A stretch of DNA of 8,279 nt from an uncultured Mycoplasmataceae bacterium. Lineage in GTDB: Bacteria > Bacillota_I > Bacilli_A > Mycoplasmatales > Mycoplasmoidaceae. The DNA lies in NCBI GenBank assembly GCA_900316595.1, contig ONDN01000021.1:1-8279 (forward strand), in the 5' to 3' direction. Positions 1 to 8,279 of this stretch are shown here, piece by piece. Below the pieces are notes generated by a model. That model worked only from the letters and a program-made list of their open reading frames with translations. It did no database searches and was not told where the DNA came from. Within the stretch, counting starts at the first letter, position 1. Every line of letters begins with the position of its first letter. Position numbers and translations under genes: made by a program.

Positions 1-956
1 CTTTCAATTTTTTTATTTTCTAAACTTACATAGCACTTTTTAGGTAAATTTAAATTTTCATAATAAAATTGCATCAAATAACTTTCAATTGTCTCAGAAA
101 TTGAATTGTTGATTTCAGCTATTTGCTCTTTTTTAGCAAGTAATTTTCCATTTATATATGAAAAGATTGAAATGGAAATATTATTCTTATTTGTATAAAA
201 TCCTAAAACATCAATTGATTCACTAGAAACCAAATTAATATTCTGATATTGACTAATTTGTTGCATGCCACTTATTAATTCATTGATTCTCTTAGCCTCT
301 TCATATTTAAAATTCTTTGAAAATTCTTTTTCTTTTAGTTCTAAATCATTAATTGTATTCTTTAAATTCCCTCTAAAAAAATCATTAATATTTTTAGCAA
401 TTTTATCATATTGATCTTGGCTAATATTATTAACACATGGACCTAAACATTCTCCAATATCATAATAAAGACAGGTTTTTTTAGGTATCTTACAGCATTT
501 TCTTAATGGAAACAAATGTTGTAAAAAATTATAAACACTATATTTATTTGATTTGTTTGTAGCGAATGGACCATAATACTTTCCTTTATATAAATTGGAT
601 TCATGAGTATAAACCAAACGTGGATGTTTTTCTTTTGTTAAAACAATATAAGGATAATATGTCCCTTCTTTTAATAAGACATTATATTTTGGTTGATATT
701 TTTTAATTAAATTGTTTTCCAAAATCAATGATTCATTTTCATTATTGACAATAATGAAATCAATATCTGCAATATTTTGAACTAATTTATTTGTTTTTGA
801 ATCGCGATTATTTAGAAAATATTGATGTGTTCTATTATATAAATCACTAGCTTTACCAACATAAATGACTTGTTGATATTTATCTTTCCATAAATAACAT
901 CCAGGTTTATGAGGAATATTTTTTAACTTGAAAGCTAATAATTCACTAATATTCAT
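1..956 (-). CDS. uvrC: UvrABC system protein C (excinuclease subunit C), N-terminal part, cut by the left window edge
   Basis: UvrC is the nuclease of bacterial nucleotide excision repair; it is recruited by UvrB at a DNA lesion and cuts on both sides. The visible 318 residues begin MNISELLAFKLKNIPHKPG. A GIY-YIG nuclease domain spans about residues 15-92: G19-C20-Y21, then Y32-V33-G34-K35, with Arg42 as the likely conserved arginine. A cysteine-rich segment follows (C154, C155, C162, C170, C174), matching the region reported to bind an iron-sulfur cluster in E. coli UvrC. A UVR (UvrB-binding) motif lies at about 205-235. The RNase H-like endonuclease domain and helix-hairpin-helix tail would lie beyond base 1; family members are about 570-610 residues, so roughly half is seen. 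The ATG at 956 is preferred because it gives the normal UvrC N-terminus and lies 6 nt after the stop of the ABC gene. No strong SD is visible, so translation is probably coupled. The reading frame is open to the edge. Identification is very sure. Confidence 0.96.
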   Translation of the reverse strand, partial: MNISELLAFKLKNIPHKPGCYLWKDKYQQVIYVGKASDLYNRTHQYFLNNRDSKTNKLVQNIADIDFIIVNNENESLILENNLIKKYQPKYNVLLKEGTYYPYIVLTKEKHPRLVYTHESNLYKGKYYGPFATNKSNKYSVYNFLQHLFPLRKCCKIPKKTCLYYDIGECLGPCVNNISQDQYDKIAKNINDFFRGNLKNTINDLELKEKEFSKNFKYEEAKRINELISGMQQISQYQNINLVSSESIDVLGFYTNKNNISISIFSYINGKLLAKKEQIAEINNSISETIESYLMQFYYENLNLPKKCYVSLENKKIE

Positions 957-962
957 TAATAA

Positions 963-2318
963 TTACTTTTTATTATCTAATGTTTCTTTCATTGTGTCAC
1001 GAGAACCATAAATAATCATATCCTCATATATATCAGTTAAATCAGGATAGTTTCGTTTAAATAAATTTACATAAATCTTTTTCTTAGACAATTCTTCTTG
1101 CAATTCAATAACTAATTTAGGATCTGGTATTTTTAACAAGTTACATTTCTTTTTGTTATCATAACAAACATCTATTTTCATTTCTTTCATGATTTCATAA
1201 AATTTTTCTTTTTGTGTTCTATCAACATCAATTAAGTATTCATTAACATTGTATTTGCTCAATAGTGCTTCTTTTTTACCAGAATATTTAATTTTACCAC
1301 CATCAAGAATTGTTAATGAATCAGCATAAATATCAAGTTCAGCCAATACATGAGAAGAAGCAAAAATAGATTTACCTTGTTTAACTAAATCTAATAAAGT
1401 ATCAAAAAATTCTATTCTTGCTTTTGGATCAAGGTTAGCTACTGGCTCATCCATAATGATCATCTTTGGATCGCAAACCAAAGATTGAGCAAGCAAAATC
1501 TTCTTTTGTTGACCTGAAGAGAATGTATTTGGTGAACGATTTCTTAAATTCCACATATTCATTTCTTTTAATTTCTTTTCAGCCAATTCTTTAGCTTGCT
1601 TCTGACTAATTCCAGAAAGCATAACCATTCATTTTAAATAACTAACAGCTGAAAATCTTTCAGGAAAATTTGCTTTTTCAGGAATATAACAAATTTGACG
1701 TTTTGCTTCCTCTGAAATATTTGGTTTACCATCAATTAAAATTGTTCCAGATCATTTGTAATATGAACCAATTAATGATTTAATTGTTGTGGTTTTTCCA
1801 GCACCATTCGCACCAATAAAAGCATGGAATTCACCTGGATATACGTCAAAATTCAAGGCATCAATTGTTGGAACTTTTTTCGATTTATAATATTTAGTTA
1901 AATTACGAACATAAAGGATTGGTTTTTCTTTCAATTGATTGAATTGTTTCATATCACTTTGAAAAAATTTATGAATTTTGCAGCATCGTTTTTCAATAAT
2001 TTCTTTAATAAAATTGATTGTTTCAGAGATTCTGCTTGCAGGAAAAGATTCTAATATAACTGGATCTTTTGCACATTCATTAATAGAAGTTAATAATTCA
2101 ACATTATTTTCTTTACCATTTTTATAAGCTTTTTTAATCTCTTGTTTTTTATTTCTTATATCCGCACGAGTTAAATGTTTAGTAGATAAATGAATATCAT
2201 TAATATCATGATAATACTGTGCTTTTAATGATGGATAAGAAACAATGCTATCCATAAATTTGAATAGTTTATCATCACTCTCTAATAATTGTTTAAAATA
2301 TAAAACATCTATTTTCAT
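963..2318 (-). CDS. ABC transporter ATP-binding protein with an extra N-terminal region (451 aa)
   Basis: This is a cytoplasmic ATPase that would power an ABC transporter, closest in motif style to the CcmA/DrrA (ABC-2) group. Residues 1-130 form an extension rich in Lys, Ile and Asn that I do not recognise; it has no membrane segment. The nucleotide-binding domain starts near 134 (ILYVRNLTKYY). Visible motifs are Walker A GANGAGKT (169-176), a Q-loop region reading CYIPEK with Glu where Gln is more usual (as in many CcmA-like ATPases), signature FSSGQ (266-270, a variant of LSGGQ), Walker B MIIMDE (286-291), D-loop NLD (295-297) and switch His323 in SSH. About 120 residues follow, as in long ATPases of this group. 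UGA Trp codons at 1752-1754 and 1629-1631 split the gene under the standard code; with UGA as Trp it is intact. Its ATG lies 1 nt after the ileS stop and uvrC follows 6 nt downstream. No permease gene adjoins it, so the substrate is unknown. Confidence 0.95.
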
Positions 2319-2319
2319 A

Positions 2320-5034
2320 TTAGCTTTTTTTACTTAATATTTCTTCACATCTCTTACAAATGTGCTCACCATTAATACTACCAGCTGGATAATAATTTCA
2401 ACATCTTTCACACCTTACATAATTGGCATTTGAGCATGATACTTCAATATCTTTGATGTTACTATCAATTAAAATTTCACATTTAGCAACATTTAAATAT
2501 TTTTTTAAGATTTCTGGGCTGAAACTATTTGGATTACTATTCATTTTAATTATTACAGATGCTTGTGTATTCTTGGCAATTAAATTATCTTTTCTAAGTT
2601 GTTCCAATGCAGTGAACACCTTATCTTTAATACTAAAGAATTGTTTTCACCATGCAAGATCAACTTTTGGTAAATCAAAATCAATATCTTTTATCATTTC
2701 GGTTAAGAATATTGAATCTTTTTTATTGCTAATATTAGAATGTGTATATACCTCTTCACAAGTGTGAGGAATAATTGGTGCAAGTGCTAACATGTAGAAA
2801 TTCAAAATAGTATAAAGCACTGTTTGTATAGCGCGACGGTGTTTATTATTTGGTTCATCACAATATAAACTATCTTTAATAACATCAAAATATCAACCAG
2901 ATAATTTAATTGCTTCCAAATTAATTGTTTTGATTACTATTGAAAAATTGTAATTTTCATAAGCATCAATAATTTTATTCATATTTTGTTTTAGCTCATT
3001 TAAAATATAAACATCTGCTAAATCAAAATCTGTAGATTTATCTTTTTCATAAACAAAATCACTTAAATTTGAAAGAATGAATTTAAATATAGAATTCCTG
3101 ATCCTTCGATACATTTCAGAGATTTGATCTAAGATATCGTTGCTAATTCTTACATCATCTTGATAATCACTATTAGCAACTCACATACGCAAAATATCAG
3201 CACCAAATTGTTCACATACTTTTAATGGATCAATTACATTGCCTATTGATTTTGACATTTTTCTACCTTGATCATCTAATGTCATACCATGGGATAATAA
3301 ACGTTTGTAAGGAGCTTTATTATTTTGAATTACTGAGCAAATTAATGAAGAATTAAATCAACCTCGATATTGGTCTCCACCCTCCAAATATAAATCAGTT
3401 GGAATTGGTAAATTAGATTCTTTTAAAACATTATATGAACTTCCAGAATCAAATCATACATCCATAATATCTTTTTCTTTATGGTATTTGTTTTTGTCAT
3501 TAATGTATTTATTGGTTAAAAAGAATTCTACTGGTTTTTCAAATCATGCATTTGTACCGTTTTCATGAATTAAATCAATTGTATGTTTTATTAATTCAAA
3601 ATCCATAATTGGTTCATTCTTATCATTGAAAATGATTGGAATAGGTACTCCCCAAACACGTTGTCTACTAATACACCATTCTTTACGATTTGAAATCATA
3701 CTAATTAATTGATGTTTATTTGTTTCATTTGGAAAAGTGACATCTTCAATTGCACTAAGTAATTTGTCTTGAATTTTTGAAATATTAACAAATCATTGTT
3801 TTGTAGCACGATAAATAATAGGCTTTTTTGTTCGTCAATCAATTGGAATAGAGTGAACAATCTTGTCACATCTCATTAATGTATTTAATTTCTTAATACG
3901 TTCAAGAATAATTTCATTAGCTTTCTCATAAAATACACCTTCAAGCTCTTTATCATTAACTTCATTACTAAATTTACCACTATCATCTATTGGACAATAA
4001 ATTTTAATTCCATATTTTTTAGCAGCATAATAATCATCAAGACCAAAACCTGATGCAATATGAACTAAACCAGTTCCATCATTATCAGTTACATAATCAG
4101 CTAAGATAACTGGACTTGTTTTATCTAATCATATGTGTTTGTATTGAACATTTTCAATATCTCGACCAGCAAATTGTTTTAAAACCTCATAGTTTTTTCA
4201 ATTTAAAATTTTAGCAATCTTCTCAATATTTTTTTCTAATAAAATAAAACATTCACTATCTACTTTTAATTTTGCATATTTAAATTCAGGATGAACAGCA
4301 ATTGCTTGGTTACTTGGTAATGTTCATGGAGTGGTTGTTCAAATTAATAATTTATCATTCTTATTAACAAATTCATTACCATCCTCAACCTTGAATGTAA
4401 CATAAATTGAGTATGCTTCATCATCCTTGTATTCAATTTCAGCTTCAGCTAATGCTGAGTGTGAAGACCATGATCAAAACACAGGTTTATAGTCACGATA
4501 AACTAAACCTTTTTTAACCATGTCTAAAAATAAAAGTAATTGATTGTTTTCAAAATTAGAATCTAAAGTTAAATATTTTTCCTTAAAATCGGTAATCAAA
4601 CCTAAATGTTTAAATTGCTCTAATTGGTGATCAACATTCTTTTGAGCAAACTCTTTACATTTATCTCTAAATTCAGAAACTGTTAAATTGGATTGTCCTA
4701 TGTTGCTTTTTTTTAATAAAGCATGTTCAATTGGCAATCCATGGGTATCTCATCCAGGAATAAATTGTGAATTGTAACCATTTAAAAAGCGATAACGAAC
4801 AATAATATCTTTTAAAATTTTGTTTAAAGCATGACCAACATGAATATCCCCATTTGCATATGGAGGACCATCATGTAAAATTCATGGTTTCTTATCCTTG
4901 TTTTTATTTAATAACTTTTGGTAGATATCCTTATCTAGCCATTCTTTTTGAATTAAAGGTTCTTTTTTATTCAAATTAGCCTTCATTTCAAAGGATGTTT
5001 TAAGAATATTTAAAGTTGATTTAAAATCGCTCAT
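2320..5034 (-). CDS. ileS: Isoleucyl-tRNA synthetase (IleRS), complete, 904 aa
   Basis: IleRS is a class I synthetase that charges tRNA-Ile and hydrolyses misactivated valine. The start at 5034 gives the usual N-terminus (MSDFKSTLNILKTSFEM). Motifs in order: PPYANGDIHVGH with the HIGH-type motif HVGH at 65-68; GWDTHGLPIE from about 95; CP1 editing-domain threonine motif WTTTPWTLPSN at 232-242; second editing motif at 319-335 with His325 and Asp334; EWCISRQRVWGVPIP before the catalytic half; DVWFDSG; KMSKS at 592-596; and a C-terminal zinc site with Cys875, Cys878, Cys893 and Cys896 (CERCW and CKRC). The C-terminal Cys4 element marks the bacterial type. Length is within the family norm (about 900-940). 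About 16 of some 21 Trp codons are UGA, so under the standard code only fragments appear. The gene heads a minus-strand operon with the ABC ATPase and uvrC. The second editing motif reads ASGFG instead of the common bacterial APGHG. No SD-like sequence is clear before the start. Confidence 0.99.
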
Positions 5035-5040
5035 ATTTCT

Positions 5041-5079
5041 AATAATATTTATTTTATAAATAATATATAAAATATTATT
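5041..5079. repeat. AT-only inverted repeat between ileS and alaS
   Basis: A perfect 10-bp inverted repeat, AATAATATTT at 5041-5050 and AAATATTATT at 5070-5079, is separated by 19 bases. It sits immediately upstream of the ileS start (5034) and covers the stretch where an ileS promoter and leader must lie. It could be a regulatory dyad or a leader hairpin. However, the whole stretch contains almost only A and T, so a chance match is quite possible. Confidence 0.4.
5053..5069 (-). promoter_or_regulatory. Candidate -10 region for the ileS operon
   Basis: Read on the minus strand, this stretch offers TATATT (upstream side) and TATAAA (downstream side, complement of 5053-5058). Either could serve as a -10 element, with a start site 10-30 nt before the ileS ATG. 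No -35 box stands out, which is common in mycoplasmas, and the very high AT content means several other hexamers match equally well. The region must hold the operon promoter because the divergent alaS gene begins at 5144. The exact box is uncertain. Confidence 0.3.
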
Positions 5080-5107
5080 TTTAATATATGTAATATCAGA
5101 TATAAAC

Positions 5108-5113
5108 TATAAT
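5108..5113 (+). promoter_or_regulatory. alaS promoter, -10 box TATAAT
   Basis: A perfect consensus TATAAT lies 30 nt upstream of the alaS ATG. It predicts transcription starting near 5119-5121 and a leader of about 25 nt. The stretch 15-20 nt upstream is AT-rich with no clear TTGACA box, as is usual for mycoplasma promoters. The short leader leaves no room for a T-box or other riboswitch. Confidence 0.6.
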
Positions 5114-5128
5114 CATAAAGTCGTAAAT

Positions 5129-5132
5129 AGGG
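5129..5132 (+). promoter_or_regulatory. Ribosome binding site of alaS (AGGG)
   Basis: The purine run AGGG, 11 nt before the ATG at 5144, can pair with the CCU-rich 3' end of 16S rRNA. It supports the chosen alaS start and is the clearest SD-like sequence among the gene starts in this window. The spacing is slightly long. Confidence 0.5.
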
Positions 5133-5143
5133 TTTAATACATT

Positions 5144-7837
5144 ATGGATAAATGAACTGCTGATAAGATTCGTAAAACATGACTAGATTATTTTGCAAAA
5201 AACAATCACTATTTATACCCATCTCAATCATTAATCCCTCATGATGACCCTTCTTTATTGTGGATTAACTCTGGTGTTGCAACTTTAAAAAAATATTTTT
5301 CAGGAACTGCTATTCCTCCAAGTAATCGATTAACAAGTTCTCAACGTTCAATTAGAACTAATGACATTTTTAACATTGGTGTTACTTCAAGGCACCACAC
5401 ATTTTTTGAAATGTTAGGTAATTTTTCTATTGGTGATTATTTTAAAAAAGAAGCAATTGAATTTGCCTATGATTTACTTGTAAATCATTATCATATGGAT
5501 GTGAATAAACTTTATTTCACAGTTTATGAAAAGGATGATGATGCATACAATGAATGGATTAAGCATGGAATAAAATCATCTCACATCATTAAATGTAATC
5601 GTGATCGTAATTTTTGAGATGTGGGTTCTGGACCTTGTGGACCATGCACTGAAATTTATTATGACCGTGGTGAAAAATTTGATCCTAATAAAAAAGGCGC
5701 TGAATTATTTTACAAAGATATTGAAAATGATCGTTATGTTGAAATTTGAAACATAGTATTTTCACAATTTAACAACAATGGAAAAAATGAATATGCTGAA
5801 TTAGCAAGAAAAAATATTGATACTGGTGCTGGATTAGAAAGATTAGCTTGTGTATTACAAGAAACACCAACCAATTATGATACTGATCTGTTTCTACCAA
5901 TAATCGAAACAATAGGTAAATACTCTAAGTCATTCAAATATGATGTTAATGCATATTTCACAAAAGATAAAATTCAAAAAGAAACTAACCGTAATTTCAT
6001 AATTATTGCTGATCACATTAAAGCTTGTGTATTTGCTATTGCTGATGGTGCTATTCCTAGCGCTAAAGACAAAGGTGCTGTTTTAAGAAAATTATTAAGA
6101 AGAGCTATTATTTGTAGCAAAAATATTGAAGTTTCTGATAATTTTTTACCTGAAACAATTAACGCAATAATAAAAACAATGCATGAATTTTATCCATATT
6201 TGGATAACAATAAACAAACAATTATTGATGTTATTTTGCAAGAACAAAAATTATTTAGTCATACATTAACTAAAGGTTATGAACTATATAAGAAAGCTTT
6301 AAAAGACATCTCGAAAATTGATGAAGAATCTATTTTTAAATTAACTGATACTTATGGTTTTCCATTTGAAGTTATTAAAAACCTATGTGAACAAAATAAT
6401 ATAAAATTCGATATCAAGAAATATGAAGATATTGTTGCTAAACATCAACAAATATCTCATGGAAATAAACGAGTTAAAGCTATGACTCAGCAAAATGAAA
6501 ATCTTATTAGACTTCAAGATAAGTCAATATTTTCATATGAAGAAACAAGTTTATGCGGTTCAAAAATTATTGCTATTTTTGATGAAAAATATAATCTAGT
6601 CAACAATTTTAATAAAGGTAAATGTTGAATAGTATTAGATAAAACTTGTTTCTATGCGACAAGTGGTGGCCAAGAACACGATATAGGAACCATATCTAAT
6701 TACAATGTATTAGATGTGATTAAAGCACCTAATGGTCAACATTTACATTTAATTGAAATCAACAAACCAATTAAAATTGGTGATAAAGTCGATTTGCAAA
6801 TCGATGTAACCAACCGTAAATTAACTTCATGCAATCATTCATGTGAACATTTGTTACAAAAAGCATTTCAGGTTTCTATTTCAGATTCAATACATCAAGA
6901 AGGTGCATTTAAATCTGCAAAAAAATTGACTTTTGATTTTTCATACCAGTCAAAATTAACTGATGAAGAATTACTCAAAGTTGAACAAAAAGTTAATGAG
7001 TATATTAAATCTAATGCTAAAGTAACAACTAAATTAATGAGTTTGGAAGATGCCAAAAAAATCCATGCACATGCTCATTTTGAGAACATATATAAAAAAA
7101 TTAATGGTTTGTTGCGTGTAGTAATTATGGAAAACACTACAAGTGATGTTTGTGGTGGTACCCATGTTAAAAATTTAGGTGAACTTGAACAATTCATGAT
7201 TATTAAACTTGACACTAAAGGTAGTGGCTCATATCGAATTGAAGGTTTGACAACAAACAATACTATTAATGAATTCTTAGAAGAAAAAATTAGTCAAATT
7301 AAAAAAGAATTCAATTCATTAGTCAGTGAATTAGATGAACTTAAAATTGATCACAAACTATATGATAAACAAATAAAACAACTCTCATTTGATAAAACAA
7401 GAGAAAATTATCATAAATTAATTAAAAATTTTGCAAGCGTTAAGCAAAATTTGAAAAAATTAATTGCTAAAGCTAATTTGAATAAAAATATAAATCAATC
7501 AGTAGAATTAAAAAAATCATTTATCATTGATAGTAATATAAATGTCATCATTGCTGAATTAAATAATATTGATGCTAGAATACTAATCAATACTCTAGGA
7601 CAATTAGCTAATGAAAACAAAGACAAAACATTCATTGCTTTTGATAAAGTAAATGATAAAGTTAGATATTTTGTTATCACAGGTAGTAAAGTAACTAATA
7701 AACAATATATAGCTAATACATTAATTAACAAATTGAATAAATTGTTTAATGGTTCAGGTGGCGGAAGTGTTACATTTGCACAAGGCGGGTGTGAACTAAA
7801 ACAATACTTAGATAATATTAAAAAATTAGAAGTTTAA
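5144..7837 (+). CDS. alaS: Alanyl-tRNA synthetase (AlaRS), complete, 897 aa
   Basis: AlaRS is a class II synthetase that charges tRNA-Ala and clears mischarged Ser and Gly. The ATG at 5144 gives MDKWTADKIRKTWLDYFAKN, the normal N-terminus. The aminoacylation domain (about 1-240) contains LLWINSGVATLKKYF, SIRTNDIFNIG and TSRHHTFFEMLGNFSIGDYF, the type found in low-GC Gram-positives, then GSGPCGPCTEIYYDRG and IDTGAGLERLA. The tRNA-recognition domain includes RNFIIIADHIKA and KGAVLRKLLRRAI. The editing domain keeps all four metal ligands: His565 and His569 (NHSCEH) and Cys670 and His674 (CGGTH). A charged coiled-coil-like stretch covers about 709-783. The C-Ala domain ends the protein with GSGGGS at 870-875 and FAQGG. 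Length is typical of the family (about 870-900). Five of seven Trp codons are UGA, so the standard code breaks the gene into pieces; it is intact under code 4. It is transcribed divergently from ileS and followed by a convergent gene, so it is probably monocistronic. Confidence 0.99.
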
Positions 7838-7984
7838 CATAAACATAAATAATAAAAGTAAAAATAGATCTATACTACAAAATTCAACTTTTTGCGGCAT
7901 TATTCAAATTATTGGTTAATTTAGATATGCTAGTCAAACATTTTGAAACCTAATCTTTTTATTGCTTTTACTTTAAAATTTATT
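7838..7984. other. Non-coding gap between convergent genes
   Basis: This 147-base AT-rich stretch separates the alaS stop from the stop of the incoming minus-strand gene, so transcripts from both sides should end here. I found only weak structures: a 10-base palindrome ATAGATCTAT (7864-7873), a 9-bp inverted repeat AAAGTAAAA/TTTTACTTT (7855-7863 and 7966-7974), a short stem CAAAA/TTTTG (7878-7882 and 7890-7894), and TCAAA/TTTGA (7934-7938 and 7942-7946) followed by a T-rich run at about 7954-7960. The last could act as a poor alaS terminator. No reading frame or RNA gene is convincing. Confidence 0.5.
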
Positions 7985-8279
7985 CTAGGAACCAATTACT
8001 TTAGGAATAAGGTTATTTCCATCACTTTCAAAGTCGTCTCACACAAAATGGTCAAATATATATTGTTTAATCCTTGTAGCTAATTCGATAGTAGGAGCAT
8101 AAATATATTGCACATAATTAGTAGTAAGATATCCATATGGAGAAAATGCTTTTTCTTTAATGTTATTAGGATCAAAATCAGGATTTTTAAATGTTAATGT
8201 TGCAGGTCATGTAGACGAACCAATTAAACCTGCATTTGCAAATGCTCTTACATTAATTGCATTTAAAGTTGATGGGAAA
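7985..8279 (-). CDS. Unrecognised protein, C-terminal 97 residues, cut by the right window edge
   Basis: A minus-strand frame is open from the right edge to a TAG at 7985-7987. It reads FPSTLNAINVRAFANAGLIG near the visible start and ends PKVIGS. Two UGA codons read as Trp (in STWPA and FVWDDF), consistent with the neighbours. The segment has many aromatic residues (Phe, Tyr, Trp) and a varied, protein-like composition, and it shows no hydrophobic membrane span. I do not recognise the family. The ending, an amphipathic helix-like stretch (IELATRIKQYIFDHFVW) followed by an acidic turn and GNNLIPKVIG, loosely recalls the C-termini of phosphate-type substrate-binding lipoproteins. That is only a weak resemblance, and the signal peptide or lipobox that would test it lies outside the window. 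That it is coding is fairly sure; its function is unknown. Confidence 0.7.

Noticed and set aside
1629..1754. Apparent break in the ABC ATPase gene suggesting a pseudogene
   Set aside because: Both stops bounding the break are UGA, and the frame is the same on both sides. With UGA as Trp the sequence continues through a sensible Q-loop region (CYIPEK), so the gene is intact.
2423..2767. Plus-strand open frame of 114 codons that looks membrane-like
   Set aside because: It lies entirely antisense to the conserved C-terminal part of ileS. The hydrophobic look comes from reading Lys/Asn/Asp-rich codons backwards, and it has no SD or family motif.
4474..4737. Short minus-strand open frames inside ileS (for example 4474-4737 and 2893-3114) as separate genes
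   Set aside because: They share one frame and are fragments of IleRS separated only by UGA codons that read as Trp at conserved Trp positions.
7075..7260. Minus-strand open frame of 61 codons
   Set aside because: It is antisense to the conserved editing domain of alaS, with no independent coding signal.
7495..7731. Minus-strand open frame of 78 codons, hydrophobic
   Set aside because: It is antisense to the coiled-coil and C-Ala part of alaS; the hydrophobic composition is an artefact of the opposite strand.
7864..7873. Palindrome ATAGATCTAT as an operator
   Set aside because: It has no spacer, lies downstream of both converging genes, and a single 10-base palindrome is expected by chance in AT-rich DNA.
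7855..7974. Inverted repeat AAAGTAAAA/TTTTACTTT as a bidirectional terminator
   Set aside because: The arms are about 100 bases apart, contain almost only A-T pairs and lack a GC-rich stem, so a stable terminator hairpin is not supported.

Overview
The window comes from a mycoplasma-type genome (Mollicutes using genetic code 4). It is strongly AT-rich. Five genes stay open and keep family motifs only if UGA is read as tryptophan: about 16 of about 21 Trp codons in ileS, 5 of 7 in alaS, 2 of 3 in the ABC ATPase gene, and both Trp codons in the right-edge gene are UGA. AlaRS resembles the low-GC Gram-positive type in its N-terminal region, which fits a Mollicute. I cannot name the species from sequence alone; a member of the Mycoplasma hominis/Mycoplasmopsis group would be a reasonable guess and no more.

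Layout. Positions 1-5034 carry three tightly packed minus-strand genes, read from right to left: ileS (isoleucyl-tRNA synthetase, complete), an ABC-transporter ATPase with an extra N-terminal region of about 130 residues (complete), and uvrC (N-terminal 318 residues, running off the left edge). The gaps are 1 nt (ileS to ABC) and 6 nt (ABC to uvrC), so the three are very probably one transcript with coupled translation. Positions 5035-5143 form a divergent promoter region with a good -10 box and a short purine SD for alaS, and an AT-only inverted repeat on the ileS side. Positions 5144-7837 hold a complete alaS (alanyl-tRNA synthetase) on the plus strand. Positions 7838-7984 are a non-coding gap between convergent genes with no convincing terminator. 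Positions 7985-8279 hold the C-terminal 97 residues of an unrecognised minus-strand protein entering from the right edge.

Functionally this is mostly housekeeping DNA: two aminoacyl-tRNA synthetases read divergently from one control region, a nucleotide excision repair nuclease, and a transport ATPase without a permease gene beside it. Both synthetases keep their editing-domain residues and IleRS keeps its C-terminal zinc site, so neither shows the editing loss known for some mycoplasma synthetases. I see no mobile element, CRISPR array, tRNA or rRNA. The items most worth a second look are the N-terminal extension of the ABC ATPase, the non-consensus editing motif in IleRS, the shortened cysteine spacing in UvrC, and the unidentified protein at the right edge.
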